Positions 40,648-51,065 of a DNA stretch of 64,000 nucleotides are shown here, piece after piece. The notes under the pieces were generated by a model, which ran no database searches, was not told the origin of the DNA, and saw only the letters and a program-made list of their open reading frames with translations. The position numbers and the translations under genes are program-made. Source of the DNA: Deinococcus puniceus (lineage in GTDB: Bacteria > Deinococcota > Deinococci > Deinococcales > Deinococcaceae); contig NZ_CP011387.1 in the NCBI RefSeq assembly GCF_001644565.1, forward strand, positions 1,348,501 to 1,412,500. Reading direction: 5' to 3'. Every line of letters begins with the position of its first letter. The first letter of the stretch is position 1.

Positions 40648-41220
40648 TTAGACGTCTTCGTTGGTGACGCTCTGAACGGTGCAGTTGGTGTACACATCGA
40701 CATTGCCCTGACCGGGTGTAATGAAGCGGCTGTTGAAGCTGTAGTTTGCCGATCCCGTATTGACCGACAGGGCCGCGTAGAAGCTGCCGGATTTGTTGGT
40801 CGCAGTCACGATCTTGACCCGGTCACGTACTGGCGTTACTACGATGGCCTGAGGCAGGAAGCCCCCGGTTGCCGGATTGGCGTCAAAGGTAAGTCGGAAG
40901 CTGTTGCCTCCCAGTGAGGCCAGCTGGCTCCCAGAAACGGTTGAGTTGTAGTTGCCGTCATAGGCATTGCTGGTATTTCCACGGAGTCCTACATTGACAG
41001 ACTGCACGCCGCCGCTGACTGAGAAGTAAACCGAAACTTGCGTACTCCCAATTGCATTGTCCACATTGTCGCACCCGATGAATGGCCCACTGGCTCCCAA
41101 ACGGTATTCCGTGCGGAGTTGAGAAACGCGGCCATCGCCACTGCCATCGGGCGCGACGCCAACACCGCAACTCGCCAACGCTGCGCTCAATCCGACCAGT
41201 CCCAACAACAATTTCTTCAT
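40648..41220 (-). CDS. Putative lipoprotein, function unknown
   Basis: A 190-residue exported protein. Seen: lipobox LSAALASC (Cys18) and a beta-rich, Gly/Ser/Asn-rich mature part with a second pair of Cys (IGCDNVDN; TNCTVQS) that could form a disulphide. I do not recognise the family. The start at 41220 is chosen because the signal peptide MKKLLLGLVG begins there. Base composition is slightly lower in GC than its neighbours. Confidence 0.75.
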   Translation of the reverse strand: MKKLLLGLVGLSAALASCGVGVAPDGSGDGRVSQLRTEYRLGASGPFIGCDNVDNAIGSTQVSVYFSVSGGVQSVNVGLRGNTSNAYDGNYNSTVSGSQLASLGGNSFRLTFDANPATGGFLPQAIVVTPVRDRVKIVTATNKSGSFYAALSVNTGSANYSFNSRFITPGQGNVDVYTNCTVQSVTNEDV

Positions 41221-41417
41221 ACGCTTACTGTCACCCATCAAGCTGATGTGGACGTGATGTGGCCTTAAGGTGTCTTGAGATTTAGACCGGACGGCCCGGA
41301 TATGTGAGCAATCCTGACTTTTGTTGCCCGATGGGTGAACAAGCCGTCATTTAGTGCCTCTTAAGTCTTTCCTCATGCGCCACATCAGGGAAAGCCGCGC
41401 TACACTTGCGCCTAAGC

Positions 41418-42569
41418 ATGGCTTCCGTTGATTCTCCAGTGGTATTCGTCGTCTCGCGGGATCGTTCCCGTGCGTCACTTCTCGCTCCTGCATTGCCTTT
41501 TGCCGAGGTCATTTACATCAGCGACGCAGAGACGCTCCTGCGAGAAGCGCATGTGAGGCCGCCGCAAGTGGCGCTCCTGTACACCGATACGCCCGGTGTG
41601 CCGCTGGCGCAGGTGCTTCCGCTGCTGCGGCAACGGGCGGAATTGGCGGGCACGCACTGGCTGGCGGTGGGTACGCAGGGGCTGGGGGCGCTGCTGGTGG
41701 CCGGAGCCGACGCCCTGATCAGCGATACCACGCCCGTAGATGCGATTGCGACGCAGGTGAAGACGATGCTGGGGCGGGCGCAGCAATACCACGACACCCA
41801 AGAGCGCGTGGCGCAGTTGCAGCGCCGCATGGACACTTGGGAACACGAGGAACGGATTCGGGATCAGCTGGTGCATATGCTGGTACACGACCTGAAAAAC
41901 CCTATTGCCGCCGTGATGGGCCTGCTGGAAGTCGTGGAAGACGATACCCGTGTACCCGACGATTCCCGCGACCTGATCAAGGTGGCCCGAGACGAAACCC
42001 AGCATTTGCTGCATCTGGCCGTGAATATGCTGGATGTCCGCAAGATTCAGGCCGGAAAGATGAATCTGCGCCGCGAACTGATGTTCAGCCCGATGTTTCT
42101 GGAAGTGATCGAACTCTCTCGCGGCGATGTGGGCAGCGGCCTACGTGACCGCCATGTGCGGGTAGAGGTAGAACCCGGTCTCAGTCCCGCGAGTGCCGAC
42201 CCCGAAATCTTGCGCCGGGTGATGGCGAACCTGATCAGCAACGCCATGAAGCACACCACGACGGGCGGCGTGATCACGATGATCGTGCGGCAGGGCAAAG
42301 AAGACGTGCAATTCCTGATCCGTGACGATGGCGAGGGCATTCCCGCCGACGATATTCCCAACCTGTTCGCCGCCTTCGAGCAAAGCCGCCTGACGCTGCA
42401 CGGGCGCTTCGATACCGGGATGGGGCTGGCCTTTTGCAAGCTGGCCATCGAGGAACACGGCGGCACGATTTTCGTGGAATCCGAGCGGGGCAAGGGCGCG
42501 ACCTTTACCTTTACGCTGCCCCTCGCCCAAGACGGCGACGACGAGGATTTCGCGGAATTGCTGAATTAG
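41418..42569 (+). CDS. Cytoplasmic histidine kinase with N-terminal receiver-like domain
   Basis: A 383-residue sensor. Seen: a receiver-like domain (about 8-115; [20 protein letters not shown]) that lacks a clear phospho-acceptor Asp, a short coiled coil (about 116-150), HisKA with [16 protein letters not shown] (phospho-acceptor His), and HATPase_c with [16 protein letters not shown] and GMGLAF. No membrane segment. A TACACT box precedes the ATG by 11 nt. The TAG stop is created by a mobile-element insertion (see below). No cognate regulator is adjacent. Confidence 0.92.
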   Translation: MASVDSPVVFVVSRDRSRASLLAPALPFAEVIYISDAETLLREAHVRPPQVALLYTDTPGVPLAQVLPLLRQRAELAGTHWLAVGTQGLGALLVAGADALISDTTPVDAIATQVKTMLGRAQQYHDTQERVAQLQRRMDTWEHEERIRDQLVHMLVHDLKNPIAAVMGLLEVVEDDTRVPDDSRDLIKVARDETQHLLHLAVNMLDVRKIQAGKMNLRRELMFSPMFLEVIELSRGDVGSGLRDRHVRVEVEPGLSPASADPEILRRVMANLISNAMKHTTTGGVITMIVRQGKEDVQFLIRDDGEGIPADDIPNLFAAFEQSRLTLHGRFDTGMGLAFCKLAIEEHGGTIFVESERGKGATFTFTLPLAQDGDDEDFAELLN

Positions 42570-42656
42570 AGCATTTGTCAAAAGAGTTGTTTGCTGTTGA
42601 CCGAACAGAGTGAGTGGATTTAACGAGTATTTGGGAGAATAGACCTCTTGCGAAAG

Positions 42657-43097
42657 TCAGGCGGGACGTGCGCGGGTCAGGTTGCAGAGCGCAGCGATCA
42701 GCTGAACTCGAAGGGCAAACCGACGCCGCCGATGGCGATAGATGCCCTTCAGGACACGAAAGATTTTCATCCGGCGAATGACATGCTCAATGCCCTGCCG
42801 GGTATAGGCGAGCACGCGGTTTTCTTGGCGCTGATCCGCGGATAGGGGCGACGCACGCGTCGCCTTATGGGTGGTGATGGCCTGCCCGTGGCTCCGCCAG
42901 AGTCCCTGGTACCCGGCATCCCCGATCAGGGCGGTATCGTTGGGCAGTCGCACGCCCGACTGACGGAACAGTTTCAGGTCATGAACGGCCCCCGCGCTCG
43001 TGGCGGTGCCCAGAATGCGCTGAGTCACGGTGCAGATCAGCAGCTGAAATTTCAGGGTATGGCGTTTTTTCTTGCCGCTGTACCAGCGGCGCTGTTT
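42657..43097 (-). CDS. IS5-family transposase, downstream frame (orfB)
   Basis: The -1 frame part of the transposase, read after the slippery site (codon CAG at 43094). Seen: KQRRWYSGKKKRHTLKFQL at the junction, LIGDAGYQGLWRSHG with the second Asp, and RQGIEHVIRRMKIFRVLKG with the catalytic Glu and Y/R-x-E-x-K pattern. A GTG at 43028 could allow independent initiation but would leave out the first part of the core. Confidence 0.85.
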   Translation of the reverse strand, partial: KQRRWYSGKKKRHTLKFQLLICTVTQRILGTATSAGAVHDLKLFRQSGVRLPNDTALIGDAGYQGLWRSHGQAITTHKATRASPLSADQRQENRVLAYTRQGIEHVIRRMKIFRVLKGIYRHRRRRFALRVQLIAALCNLTRARPA

Positions 43098-43495
43098 TTT
43101 TTGGGCCGTTCACACGGCACTTCAGAAGCATCGACGGCGACGATGCTGTAGACGAGCTGCGCTTCCTGAAATACGCGTTTCCTGGGCATCTGGAACCGCG
43201 CACTGCCAATCAAGGCCGCTTCCACGCGTTCCACCGTGCGGTGCACGGTGGTTTCATGCACGCCCCAGTCGTCACCCAGGTGTGCGAAGGTACGGTACTC
43301 ACGCCAGAATTCCAGCGTCATCAGGAGTTGTTCAGCCACGCTGAGCGCGGCTGGGCGGCCAGATTTCTTTTTCCGTTCTTCCCGTTGTGCAAGCACCGTT
43401 TCCATCTCGGCAAAGGTTTCCGGGTAAACCCCGGTGCGTCGACGAAACTGCTTGCGATTCATCTTCAGCGTGCGTGTCAGACGGTCTCGCTCCAC
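43052..43495 (-). CDS. IS5-family transposase, upstream frame (orfA)
   Basis: The zero-frame part, 147 residues. Seen: an N-terminal HTH-like region (SVAEQLLMTLEFWREYRTFA HLGDDWGVHETTVHRTVERV) and the first catalytic Asp in YSIVAVDASEVPCERPKK, after which the zero frame leaves the conserved sequence. Full transposase (about 280 residues) needs a -1 shift into orfB. Confidence 0.85.
   Translation of the reverse strand: MERDRLTRTLKMNRKQFRRRTGVYPETFAEMETVLAQREERKKKSGRPAALSVAEQLLMTLEFWREYRTFAHLGDDWGVHETTVHRTVERVEAALIGSARFQMPRKRVFQEAQLVYSIVAVDASEVPCERPKKNSAAGTAARKNAIP
43074..43100 (-). other. Programmed -1 ribosomal frameshift signal
   Basis: On the minus strand A-AAA-AAC (43100-43094) is a classic -1 slippery heptamer in the correct zero frame. 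Three nt after it a perfect 7-bp hairpin GCCGCTG-gta-CAGCGGC (43090-43074) can act as stimulator. Confidence 0.75.
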
Positions 43496-43709
43496 GCTGC
43501 CAGTTTAGACCACCACTTTCGCAAGAGGTCTAATGAAAGCGTCAGGAGCTTTTTTTCTGACGTTGTACTTCGGACAAATGCTCTAAGGCTTTGGGCGGCG
43601 GGGGAGAGGACGGCTCCAGTTCGGCTCCGTTTTACCTTCTCCACACGGTTCTGCCTGTGTGGGGCGGCGGCGCGTTAGGCTGGCCCTCTACCCCAAGGAG
43701 GGCAAATTT

Positions 43710-44714
43710 ATGACCGGAGAGACAAATGAATTCTTCCGCGCCCTGCGGATGGTGAAAGATGAGGCGGGCATTCGGGCCGAGTTTCAAGACCTGCCGCTGT
43801 CGGCTCTGCCCGAAGGGGACACGTTGGTGCAGGTGCAGTATTCCAGTCTGAACTACAAAGACGGACTGGCGGTCTCCGGCAAACCCGGCGTGCTGCGCGG
43901 TTATCCCATGACGCCGGGCATCGATCTGGTCGGCAAAGTCATCTCCTGCGAATCGGGCCAGTGGCAACCGGGAGACGCCGTGATTCTGACGGGCTGGGGC
44001 ATAGGCGAGCGCACCGACGGCGGGTATGCCGGGCTGGCGCGGGTGCGTTCCGAATGGCTGGTGCCCTTGCCGCCCCCAAGCACGCCGCAGTGGGCCATGA
44101 GCGTGGGCACGGCGGGATTTACGGCCATGCTGGCGGTCCTGGCCCTCGAAGATCATTGCGTAACGCCGGACAGGGGAGAGGTATTGGTCACGGGTGCGGC
44201 GGGTGGCGTGGGCAGCGTGGCCGTCGCACTCTTGGCTGCCGCAGGATTCACGGTCACGGCCAGCACAGGCCGCCCCGCCGAGGCCGACTATTTGCGGAGC
44301 TTGGGGGCCGCCAACGTTATTGGGCGCGAGGACTTGCCTGCCCTGAAGCGCCCGCTGGAAAAGGAACGCTGGGGGGGCGTAATCGACAGCGTAGGCGGCG
44401 CAACCTTGGCCGGAGCCATCGCCTCGACCCGCACGCACGGCGCGGTGGCGGCCTGTGGTTTGGCGGGCGGCAGCGACCTTCCCACCAGCGTGTTTCCCTT
44501 CATCTTGCGCGGCGTCATGCTGATCGGAATAGATTCGGTGACTTGCCCCATGCACCGCCGCCAGGCTGCGTGGGAACGCTTGGCCCGCGACCTGCCCGCC
44601 GAACAGTTGCAGGCCATGACCCAGATTCACCCGCTAGAGGACGTGCCCGCGCTTGCCCAGCAGATTCTGGCCGGACAGGTGCGCGGGCGCGTGGTCATCG
44701 AGGTCGGGGGCTAA
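43710..44714 (+). CDS. Acrylyl-CoA reductase-like (AcuI/YhdH) oxidoreductase
   Basis: A 334-residue MDR-superfamily reductase without the catalytic zinc. Seen: SSLNYKDGLAVSGKPGVLRG YPMTPGIDLVG, TGWGIGERTDGGYAG, the NADPH-binding TGAAGGVGSVAVALLAAAGF, and GIDSVTCP. This is the AcuI/YhdH/YhfP pattern. Known: AcuI reduces acrylyl-CoA to propionyl-CoA. AAGGAGG lies 8 nt before the ATG. A propionyl/methylmalonyl-CoA route would fit the mutase at the window's end, but the genes are 18 kb apart. Confidence 0.9.
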   Translation: MTGETNEFFRALRMVKDEAGIRAEFQDLPLSALPEGDTLVQVQYSSLNYKDGLAVSGKPGVLRGYPMTPGIDLVGKVISCESGQWQPGDAVILTGWGIGERTDGGYAGLARVRSEWLVPLPPPSTPQWAMSVGTAGFTAMLAVLALEDHCVTPDRGEVLVTGAAGGVGSVAVALLAAAGFTVTASTGRPAEADYLRSLGAANVIGREDLPALKRPLEKERWGGVIDSVGGATLAGAIASTRTHGAVAACGLAGGSDLPTSVFPFILRGVMLIGIDSVTCPMHRRQAAWERLARDLPAEQLQAMTQIHPLEDVPALAQQILAGQVRGRVVIEVGG

Positions 44715-44730
44715 GCGTCTGAGTTGCGGG

Positions 44731-44780
44731 CGGTCTAAGGGTCGAAGAGAAGGGCGAGGGCATTCACTGGCGCTCACCGA
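44731..44780. repeat. Family B solo copy
   Basis: GGTCTAAGGGTCGAAGAGAA, then GGGCATTCACTGGCGCTCAC, the complement of the block seen at 6.74 and 18.76 kb. Confidence 0.6.
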
Positions 44781-44812
44781 CTCCCCACCCTACAAACTCG
44801 CCCGCCCAAATC

Positions 44813-47002
44813 TCAGTTCCCCACCGTCAGCGTCCCCACGTCGGTGCTGGGCGTGCTGGGGCCAAGGTTCACGCTGCGTTCCTGCTTGGCTTCGTCCACT
44901 TCACCGTACACGCCGTTGCTGTTCAGGTCGCGGCCTGCCACCACCCGGAACGTGCCGTTGGGGAGCAGGGCGGTAAAGCGGCCCAAGCTGTCCAGCACAG
45001 GCTGATAGGAGTTGCCCAGCGAATCTTGCAGGCGCAGGCCCACGCCGCTACTGGTCGCGGGCGCGTTCAGGGCAGCGGCAGCATTGATCATGCCGAAGCC
45101 GAACTTGGGGTCGCGTCCTGCCGCGCCAAGGTCGGTGGCGGTGGCGTTCAGGCGGGCCAGGGTATCGGCAGGCGTGCTGGTCACGCCTTTGCTGAGCAGT
45201 AGGGCGGCCAAGGCAGCCACTTGCGGCGCGGCCTGACTCGTACCGACTTCGGCCATGTAGGCGGGCTGATTGCGCCCATAGTCCCAACCCGTAGACAAGA
45301 TCATGTCGGGGAAGGCCGCGCCGTTGAAGGTGCCGCCATTGAACGCCGTGGGGCTGTTGGGATCGGTGCCGCCGGGCGCACTGAGTTGCACGGCGTCGTA
45401 GGCGCTGCTGTAAGGCGCGTGGGTGGGCGCACTGGCCCCCGAAAGCGACACGCTGGCCACCGAAACGGCTGCCGAACACGCGGCGGGATAGGTAGGCACG
45501 GTGCTGCCGCCGTTGCCGCCTGCGGCCACCACCAACGCCCCGGCAGTGCGGGCTTCGGCAATGGCGTCACACATGGGCGCGGCGTCGTCAGCACTGATTT
45601 CTCCGCCCAGACTCAGGTTGATGACCTGTGCCGGGTGCGGATTGGTGGTGATGGCGGGCACGCGCAGGCCCGCCGCATAGCGCACCGAGAGGGTCACGTC
45701 GGCCAAAGTGATGTCGCCGTTCACGTCGATGGCCCGGATCGGCAGCACCTTGATGGGCGCGAGATACGACGCACCGACCACGCCGCTCGTGCTGCACGCG
45801 GGGCAGCCCACCGGCGCAATCGTACCCCAGCGGGCAGCGATGATTCCGGTCACGTGGGTGCCGTGGCTGTCGACTGTCCGGTTCTGGACGCGCTCCGGCG
45901 TGCTGGGGTCGGTCGGGTCGCTGTCCACGCCGTTGCCGTCGCCGTTGCCCGCGTCGCTCAGCACGTCCAGCGCGCCTTCGCCCGGCTGCCACAGTTGCCC
46001 CGCCAAATCCGGATGGTCGAAGCGCACGCCGGAATCGATGACCGCCACCGTCACGGGCCGGGTGTACGCGCCGCCTTCCATGTCGCGCCACACGGCCCCG
46101 TAGCCCATCAGCGGATAGGCCCACTGAAGGCCCGCGTATTGGTCGCTGGGCATCACGGGCGTGGCCTGTTGGCGCAAGACGGCGTTGGGCACGGCGTATT
46201 CCACATTCGGGTCGGCCCGCAGTGCGGCGAGGGCAGGCGAAATCTTTTCGGTCTGAAGCAGGACTTCGCGGCCACCCAAGTTGCGGCGCTGGGCAGGCGA
46301 GATTCCCAACTGGTTCAGCACGTCGGTAGAGCGTTGCAAGCCCTGAAGTTGGGCCGTAGACAGCTGCGCTCCGAGGGGCTGAGCATTCAGAGTTTTGCCG
46401 TCCAGCACAGCGTTGTGGGCCGTCGCGGCCCGGTATTTCACGATCACGCCCCGCGCCTCTGTGACGGCTGGATTTTCTACGGCTGTGGCCCCGGCCTGAA
46501 GATCGGCTCCACTGACGCTCAGGCTTTGGGCCGCCGCGCCGTCCACCACGCGGCCCGTCAGGGTGTAGTTGTCTGCCGTCACCCGCCAAGTCACGGTGCC
46601 GCTGGCCGTACCCGCCGCCCAGCTGAGGATCAGGTCGCCGCTGAGGGTGGGCACATTGGCCGCCAGCGCCGCCATCTGCACGCGGTCTGCGGTTACCGTC
46701 AGGTTCACGTCTCCGCTGCCCGCCGTTGCCGAGACAGCCAGCCAATCGGGCACGTTCCGAACATTCCAAGTGCCGCTAAAGCTCTGCGTGGCCGTGCCCG
46801 ACAGCGCCGTACCGAGGTTCACGGTCTGGTTGCTGAGGCGGCTGGGGCCGGGAGCCGGAGTGACAGGCGGCTGGGGCGGCGCGATCACCACGGGCGGAGG
46901 CACCACAGGCGGCACCACCGGGGCCGGATCAGGCGTGCAGGCCATCAGCGACAGGGTCAGCAGGGCAGCCAGAGGCAAACGCAGAGGCGCAGAGTGATTC
47001 AT
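44813..47002 (-). CDS. Subtilisin-like (S8) protease lipoprotein
   Basis: A 729-residue exported protease. Seen: lipobox LSLMAC (Cys22), a Pro-rich spacer (23-52), a beta-sandwich-like region (about 55-145), a propeptide-like region (about 180-290), and the S8 domain with Asp323 (VAVIDSGVRFDHPD), His380 (DSHGTHVTG) and Ser589 (GTSQAAPQVAAL). The last 70 residues look like a small beta domain (LRLQDSLGNSYQPVLDS). Known: secreted S8 enzymes degrade proteins for nutrition. Stands alone. Confidence 0.93.
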   Translation of the reverse strand: MNHSAPLRLPLAALLTLSLMACTPDPAPVVPPVVPPPVVIAPPQPPVTPAPGPSRLSNQTVNLGTALSGTATQSFSGTWNVRNVPDWLAVSATAGSGDVNLTVTADRVQMAALAANVPTLSGDLILSWAAGTASGTVTWRVTADNYTLTGRVVDGAAAQSLSVSGADLQAGATAVENPAVTEARGVIVKYRAATAHNAVLDGKTLNAQPLGAQLSTAQLQGLQRSTDVLNQLGISPAQRRNLGGREVLLQTEKISPALAALRADPNVEYAVPNAVLRQQATPVMPSDQYAGLQWAYPLMGYGAVWRDMEGGAYTRPVTVAVIDSGVRFDHPDLAGQLWQPGEGALDVLSDAGNGDGNGVDSDPTDPSTPERVQNRTVDSHGTHVTGIIAARWGTIAPVGCPACSTSGVVGASYLAPIKVLPIRAIDVNGDITLADVTLSVRYAAGLRVPAITTNPHPAQVINLSLGGEISADDAAPMCDAIAEARTAGALVVAAGGNGGSTVPTYPAACSAAVSVASVSLSGASAPTHAPYSSAYDAVQLSAPGGTDPNSPTAFNGGTFNGAAFPDMILSTGWDYGRNQPAYMAEVGTSQAAPQVAALAALLLSKGVTSTPADTLARLNATATDLGAAGRDPKFGFGMINAAAALNAPATSSGVGLRLQDSLGNSYQPVLDSLGRFTALLPNGTFRVVAGRDLNSNGVYGEVDEAKQERSVNLGPSTPSTDVGTLTVGN

Positions 47003-47142
47003 TGCCCCCAGATTCGCACATCGGGGTTACGCCAGACTGACAAATTCGCACCATATCCCTGCACCTTGTCCCACTGCACTATCCGTGCCGACCCCCGAAT
47101 CTGCACGGACAAGCCCGCCCCCCAGCGTGCATCATGGGCGGC

Positions 47143-47673
47143 GTGCCCAGTGGACGAGTTCATAATCTGATCAATGTTGCCGTGTATTCCGTGTTGGCGG
47201 GCGGCGTCCTTCTTGCTTCTAGCCAAAATGTATTGACCATTCCGCCCGTACAGGCCGTGTATTTCACGCTGGCCTACGCCGCCGGAACTTTCCTGCTGTC
47301 GCCCGATCTGGATTTGGCCGAGGGGCACGTCAACAGCAAACGCTATTGGGGCGTGCTGGGCTTTTTGTGGGCACCCTACGGCATGATGTTCAGTCACCGG
47401 GGCATCTCTCATACGTGGGTGGTGGGGCCGCTCACCCGGCTGGTGTATCTTGGCCTGATGGTGGGCATCGTGGTCGGCCTGCTGTCGCTGGTGTTTCCCG
47501 GTATACGCCTGCCCGCCCTGCCCGAAGCCAGTGGCGTCGCCGCACTCTGGCCCGCGCTGTGGCCGCTGTTGCTCGGCTATTACCTCAGCCAGTGGCTGCA
47601 CCTGATGGCCGACGGCGTGCGCCCCGATCACGGCATGCGCCACGGCATGAAGAAGATTCGCAAGCGGTTTTAG
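47143..47673 (+). CDS. DUF2227-type putative metal-binding membrane protein
   Basis: A 176-residue protein. Seen: the PSGRVHNLIN start typical of this family, a membrane-embedded LSPDLDLAEG motif, GMMFSHRGISHTWVVGPLTR and YLSQWLHLMADGVRPDHGMR, with the His and Asp residues arranged as in membrane-bound metal hydrolases. About four helices. The GTG at 47143 is preferred to ATG 47134 because it gives the conserved N-terminus. Function unknown. Confidence 0.8.
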   Translation: MPSGRVHNLINVAVYSVLAGGVLLASSQNVLTIPPVQAVYFTLAYAAGTFLLSPDLDLAEGHVNSKRYWGVLGFLWAPYGMMFSHRGISHTWVVGPLTRLVYLGLMVGIVVGLLSLVFPGIRLPALPEASGVAALWPALWPLLLGYYLSQWLHLMADGVRPDHGMRHGMKKIRKRF

Positions 47674-47901
47674 GGTGTGAAAACAGATTAGGCGCAGCAC
47701 TGCAGACGATGTTTTTTCGGTTTATACAGACTCCGATTGAATCCCTAGGTGTTGGGTTTCAATTCGACTTGCAAAGCTGCGAAGCAGAGATGGACGAATA
47801 GGCGTCGGCTGGCTTGAGCAGCTGTGTTGATGAGCAGGGCTGACTGAACGGGAATGGCACGGAATCTGTGTTACAGGCAGTCTTCTCCCCTGCGGGCCAA
47901 C
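47674..47901. other. Intergenic stretch with a repeat fragment
   Basis: ACTTGCAAAGCTGCGAAGCA near 47767 matches pieces of the repeats at 18.74 and 27.03 kb. Otherwise I see no gene; the stretch is lower in GC than the rest. Confidence 0.4.
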
Positions 47902-47926
47902 AAAAAACCGCCCTGTTGTAGGCGGT
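47902..47926 (-). terminator. Terminator (minus strand)
   Basis: On the minus strand ACCGCC-TACAACAG-GGCGGT is followed by TTTTTTG. It ends the small gene upstream (47952-48167). Confidence 0.85.
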
Positions 47927-47951
47927 CTGAAGGTTGCTTCCTCTAGGGTGT

Positions 47952-48167
47952 TCAGGCGGCGAGTATGGCCGAGATGACGTGAATATTGCGTCCCTCATGC
48001 AGTTGCCGCACGATGATCTGTCTGAATTCGTTGGCGTCTTCCAGTCCGATGTCTTCGATCAGTCTCACAAAATCGCGTTCGCTCAAGAGGTTGTAGCCTT
48101 TCGGTTGCGCGAGTACGAAGTAAGAGACCAACTCCTCAAGCTTCAGATATGTCATGTCTTCAGACAT
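47952..48167 (-). CDS. Small protein, function unknown, low GC
   Basis: A 71-residue helical protein (YLKLEELVSYFVLAQPKGYN, FVRLIEDIGLEDANEFRQI). I do not recognise it. Its codons are clearly lower in GC than its neighbours and it has its own strong terminator, so it is probably a real gene that may have been gained by transfer. Start: ATG 48167, with no SD; a TATTGT box lies 18 nt upstream. A TTG at 48185 is an alternative. Confidence 0.55.
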   Translation of the reverse strand: MSEDMTYLKLEELVSYFVLAQPKGYNLLSERDFVRLIEDIGLEDANEFRQIIVRQLHEGRNIHVISAILAA

Positions 48168-48185
48168 TCTAAATCTTTTTGTCAA

Positions 48186-48381
48186 ACAATACTCTTACGC
48201 CCCACAGGAGGCAGGCGCTCTGGCTGTCGAAGAACCGTCATGGGGGAGCTGAAGTTCTGGGTGCCGAGCACCGGCTCTTCGTCTTCTGTGGCAGGCCATC
48301 TCAGGGCAATAGGTTCATGGTTGTTGACTCGGAAAGCGCACGCGGTGACTTACGCCGCACCCTTGACCCTTTTTCGGCAAT
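48186..48381. other. Intergenic stretch
   Basis: Between the small gene and the tRNA terminator. I see no gene, repeat or clear promoter in it. Confidence 0.4.
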
Positions 48382-48403
48382 AAAAAAACCCGCGCTGGGC
48401 GGG
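48382..48403 (-). terminator. Terminator after tRNA-Val
   Basis: On the minus strand CCCGC-ccagc-GCGGG leads into TTTTTTT (complement of 48382-48388). Confidence 0.85.
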
Positions 48404-48411
48404 CCTTTCTG

Positions 48412-48486
48412 TGGTGGGCGGTGAGGGATTCGAACCCCCGACCCGTCGCGTGTAAAGCGAAAGCTCTACCGCTGAGCTAACCGCCC
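48412..48486 (-). tRNA. tRNA-Val (anticodon UAC)
   Basis: Acceptor arm GGGCGGT (5') pairs with ACCGCCC, followed by A and an encoded CCA. D arm AGCTCAGCGGTAGAGCT, anticodon loop TTTACAC with anticodon TAC, and T arm GGGGGTTCGAATCCCTC are all present. The top anticodon-stem pair is a T-C mismatch; the rest is regular. It lies 66 nt after the amidase gene on the same strand. Confidence 0.97.
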
Positions 48487-48552
48487 CACCCGACTGGACT
48501 CCCCTTCTCAGGATCATCCGGCCCCACATGGTAGGGACTGCGGCGCAAAACG

Positions 48553-50013
<1,461 letters not shown>

Positions 50014-50164
50014 GCCCAAAAGTGTAGACCGGGGCCAGAAGGGATTGTGTTCCGCATGAAGAATTGTGGAGGGTAGGGGCCAGCTGCCCTCCGAGACTTG
50101 CCCACTTGCACCACCGCCCTAGCCCAAGTTCAGACCACTTCCGGCACGGCGGCGGCCTGTGCGC

Positions 50165-50170
50165 TAGCCT
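50165..50170 (+). promoter_or_regulatory. -10 box of a leaderless promoter
   Basis: TAGCCT lies exactly 7 nt before ATG 50178, with no SD. Confidence 0.5.
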
Positions 50171-50177
50171 CGCTGCC

Positions 50178-51053
50178 ATGAGTCACGGCGAGATCGGTCA
50201 CCCTCCTGAACCTACCGAAGCACCGCGGGGCGTCACGGTGGCTTTTCAGGGCAACCCCGGCGCATACGGCGAAATTGCCGCGCTGAACGCTGTGCCGCAC
50301 ACGGCGCACACCCGCGGCTATCCCACCTTTCATGAGGTGGCCCGCGCTGTGGAATCGGGCGAGGCCGACTTCGGTGTGCTGCCAGTCGAAAACAGCCTGA
50401 TGGGGGCCATTCATCAGGCCATAGACCTGCTCTCGGATACCGAACTGCACGTGATCGGGGAGGTGGTGGTGCGGGTGAGCCACTGCCTGATGGCGCTGCC
50501 GGGCGTAGCCCTAGAAGACGTGCGGCGCGTCTCGTCGCAGCAGCCCGCGCTCGATCAATGTACGGGCCTGATTCGCAAGTACAACCTTCAGCCGGTGGCC
50601 GCGCACGATACGGCGGGCAGCGCCAAAGACCTTGCTGCACGGGGCGCACGAGATGAAGCCGTGATCGCCTCGGCCCGCGCCGCCGAGTTGTACGGCCTGA
50701 ATATTCTGGCCCGTGAAATAGAAGACGAATCCTTCAACTTCACGCGCTTCATGATCTTGTCGCGGCATGAGGGTGAAATTTCGGACGCGCCGCACAAGAC
50801 CAGCCTGATCTTCGCGGTGCGCCACACGCCCGGTTTTCTGGTGGAAACCCTGAACGAGTTGCGCGGCCTGAACCTCTCGCGCATCGAGTCGCGCCCGCGC
50901 CGTGACCGGGCGTGGAGTTACCTGATGTACATAGACATTGAGGGTGACGCCCGTGACCCGAAAGTGGCGCAGGCGTTGGCCGGGGTGCTGCGGAAGGCCA
51001 GCTATGCCCGGATCATCGGCAGCTATCCGGTGGCGCAGAATACGGTGGGGTAA
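50178..51053 (+). CDS. pheA: Prephenate dehydratase
   Basis: A 291-residue enzyme that converts prephenate to phenylpyruvate for phenylalanine. Seen: [55 protein letters not shown] with the Thr-Arg-Phe motif, and a C-terminal ACT domain (about 203-285) with [11 protein letters not shown], the ESRP allosteric site. There is no chorismate mutase domain. Leaderless, hence no attenuator. It stands alone. Confidence 0.95.
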   Translation: MSHGEIGHPPEPTEAPRGVTVAFQGNPGAYGEIAALNAVPHTAHTRGYPTFHEVARAVESGEADFGVLPVENSLMGAIHQAIDLLSDTELHVIGEVVVRVSHCLMALPGVALEDVRRVSSQQPALDQCTGLIRKYNLQPVAAHDTAGSAKDLAARGARDEAVIASARAAELYGLNILAREIEDESFNFTRFMILSRHEGEISDAPHKTSLIFAVRHTPGFLVETLNELRGLNLSRIESRPRRDRAWSYLMYIDIEGDARDPKVAQALAGVLRKASYARIIGSYPVAQNTVG

Positions 51054-51065
51054 GTGTTGTCTGAC

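Larger units (their letters stand above)
42642..43530 (-). mobile_element. IS5-family insertion sequence (889 bp), apparently intact
   Basis: Ends GACCTCTTGCGAAAGT (42642-42657) and ACTTTCGCAAGAGGTC (43515-43530) are 16-bp perfect inverted repeats, flanked by a TA duplication. Two overlapping transposase frames on the minus strand together carry a DDE triad. Size, TA target and two-frame layout suit the IS427-like group of IS5. Confidence 0.88.
42567..43585. mobile_element. Small TA-flanked inverted-repeat element (MITE-like), split by an IS
   Basis: GAGCATTTGTC (42569-42579) and GACAAATGCTC (43573-43583) are exact inverted ends, flanked by TA on both sides (42567-42568 and 43584-43585). Without the IS the element is about 115-130 bp and also holds a CGTCAG/CTGACG hairpin (43540-43562). 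No coding capacity of its own. Removing it and one TA restores AATTAAGGC at the kinase end. Confidence 0.65.
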
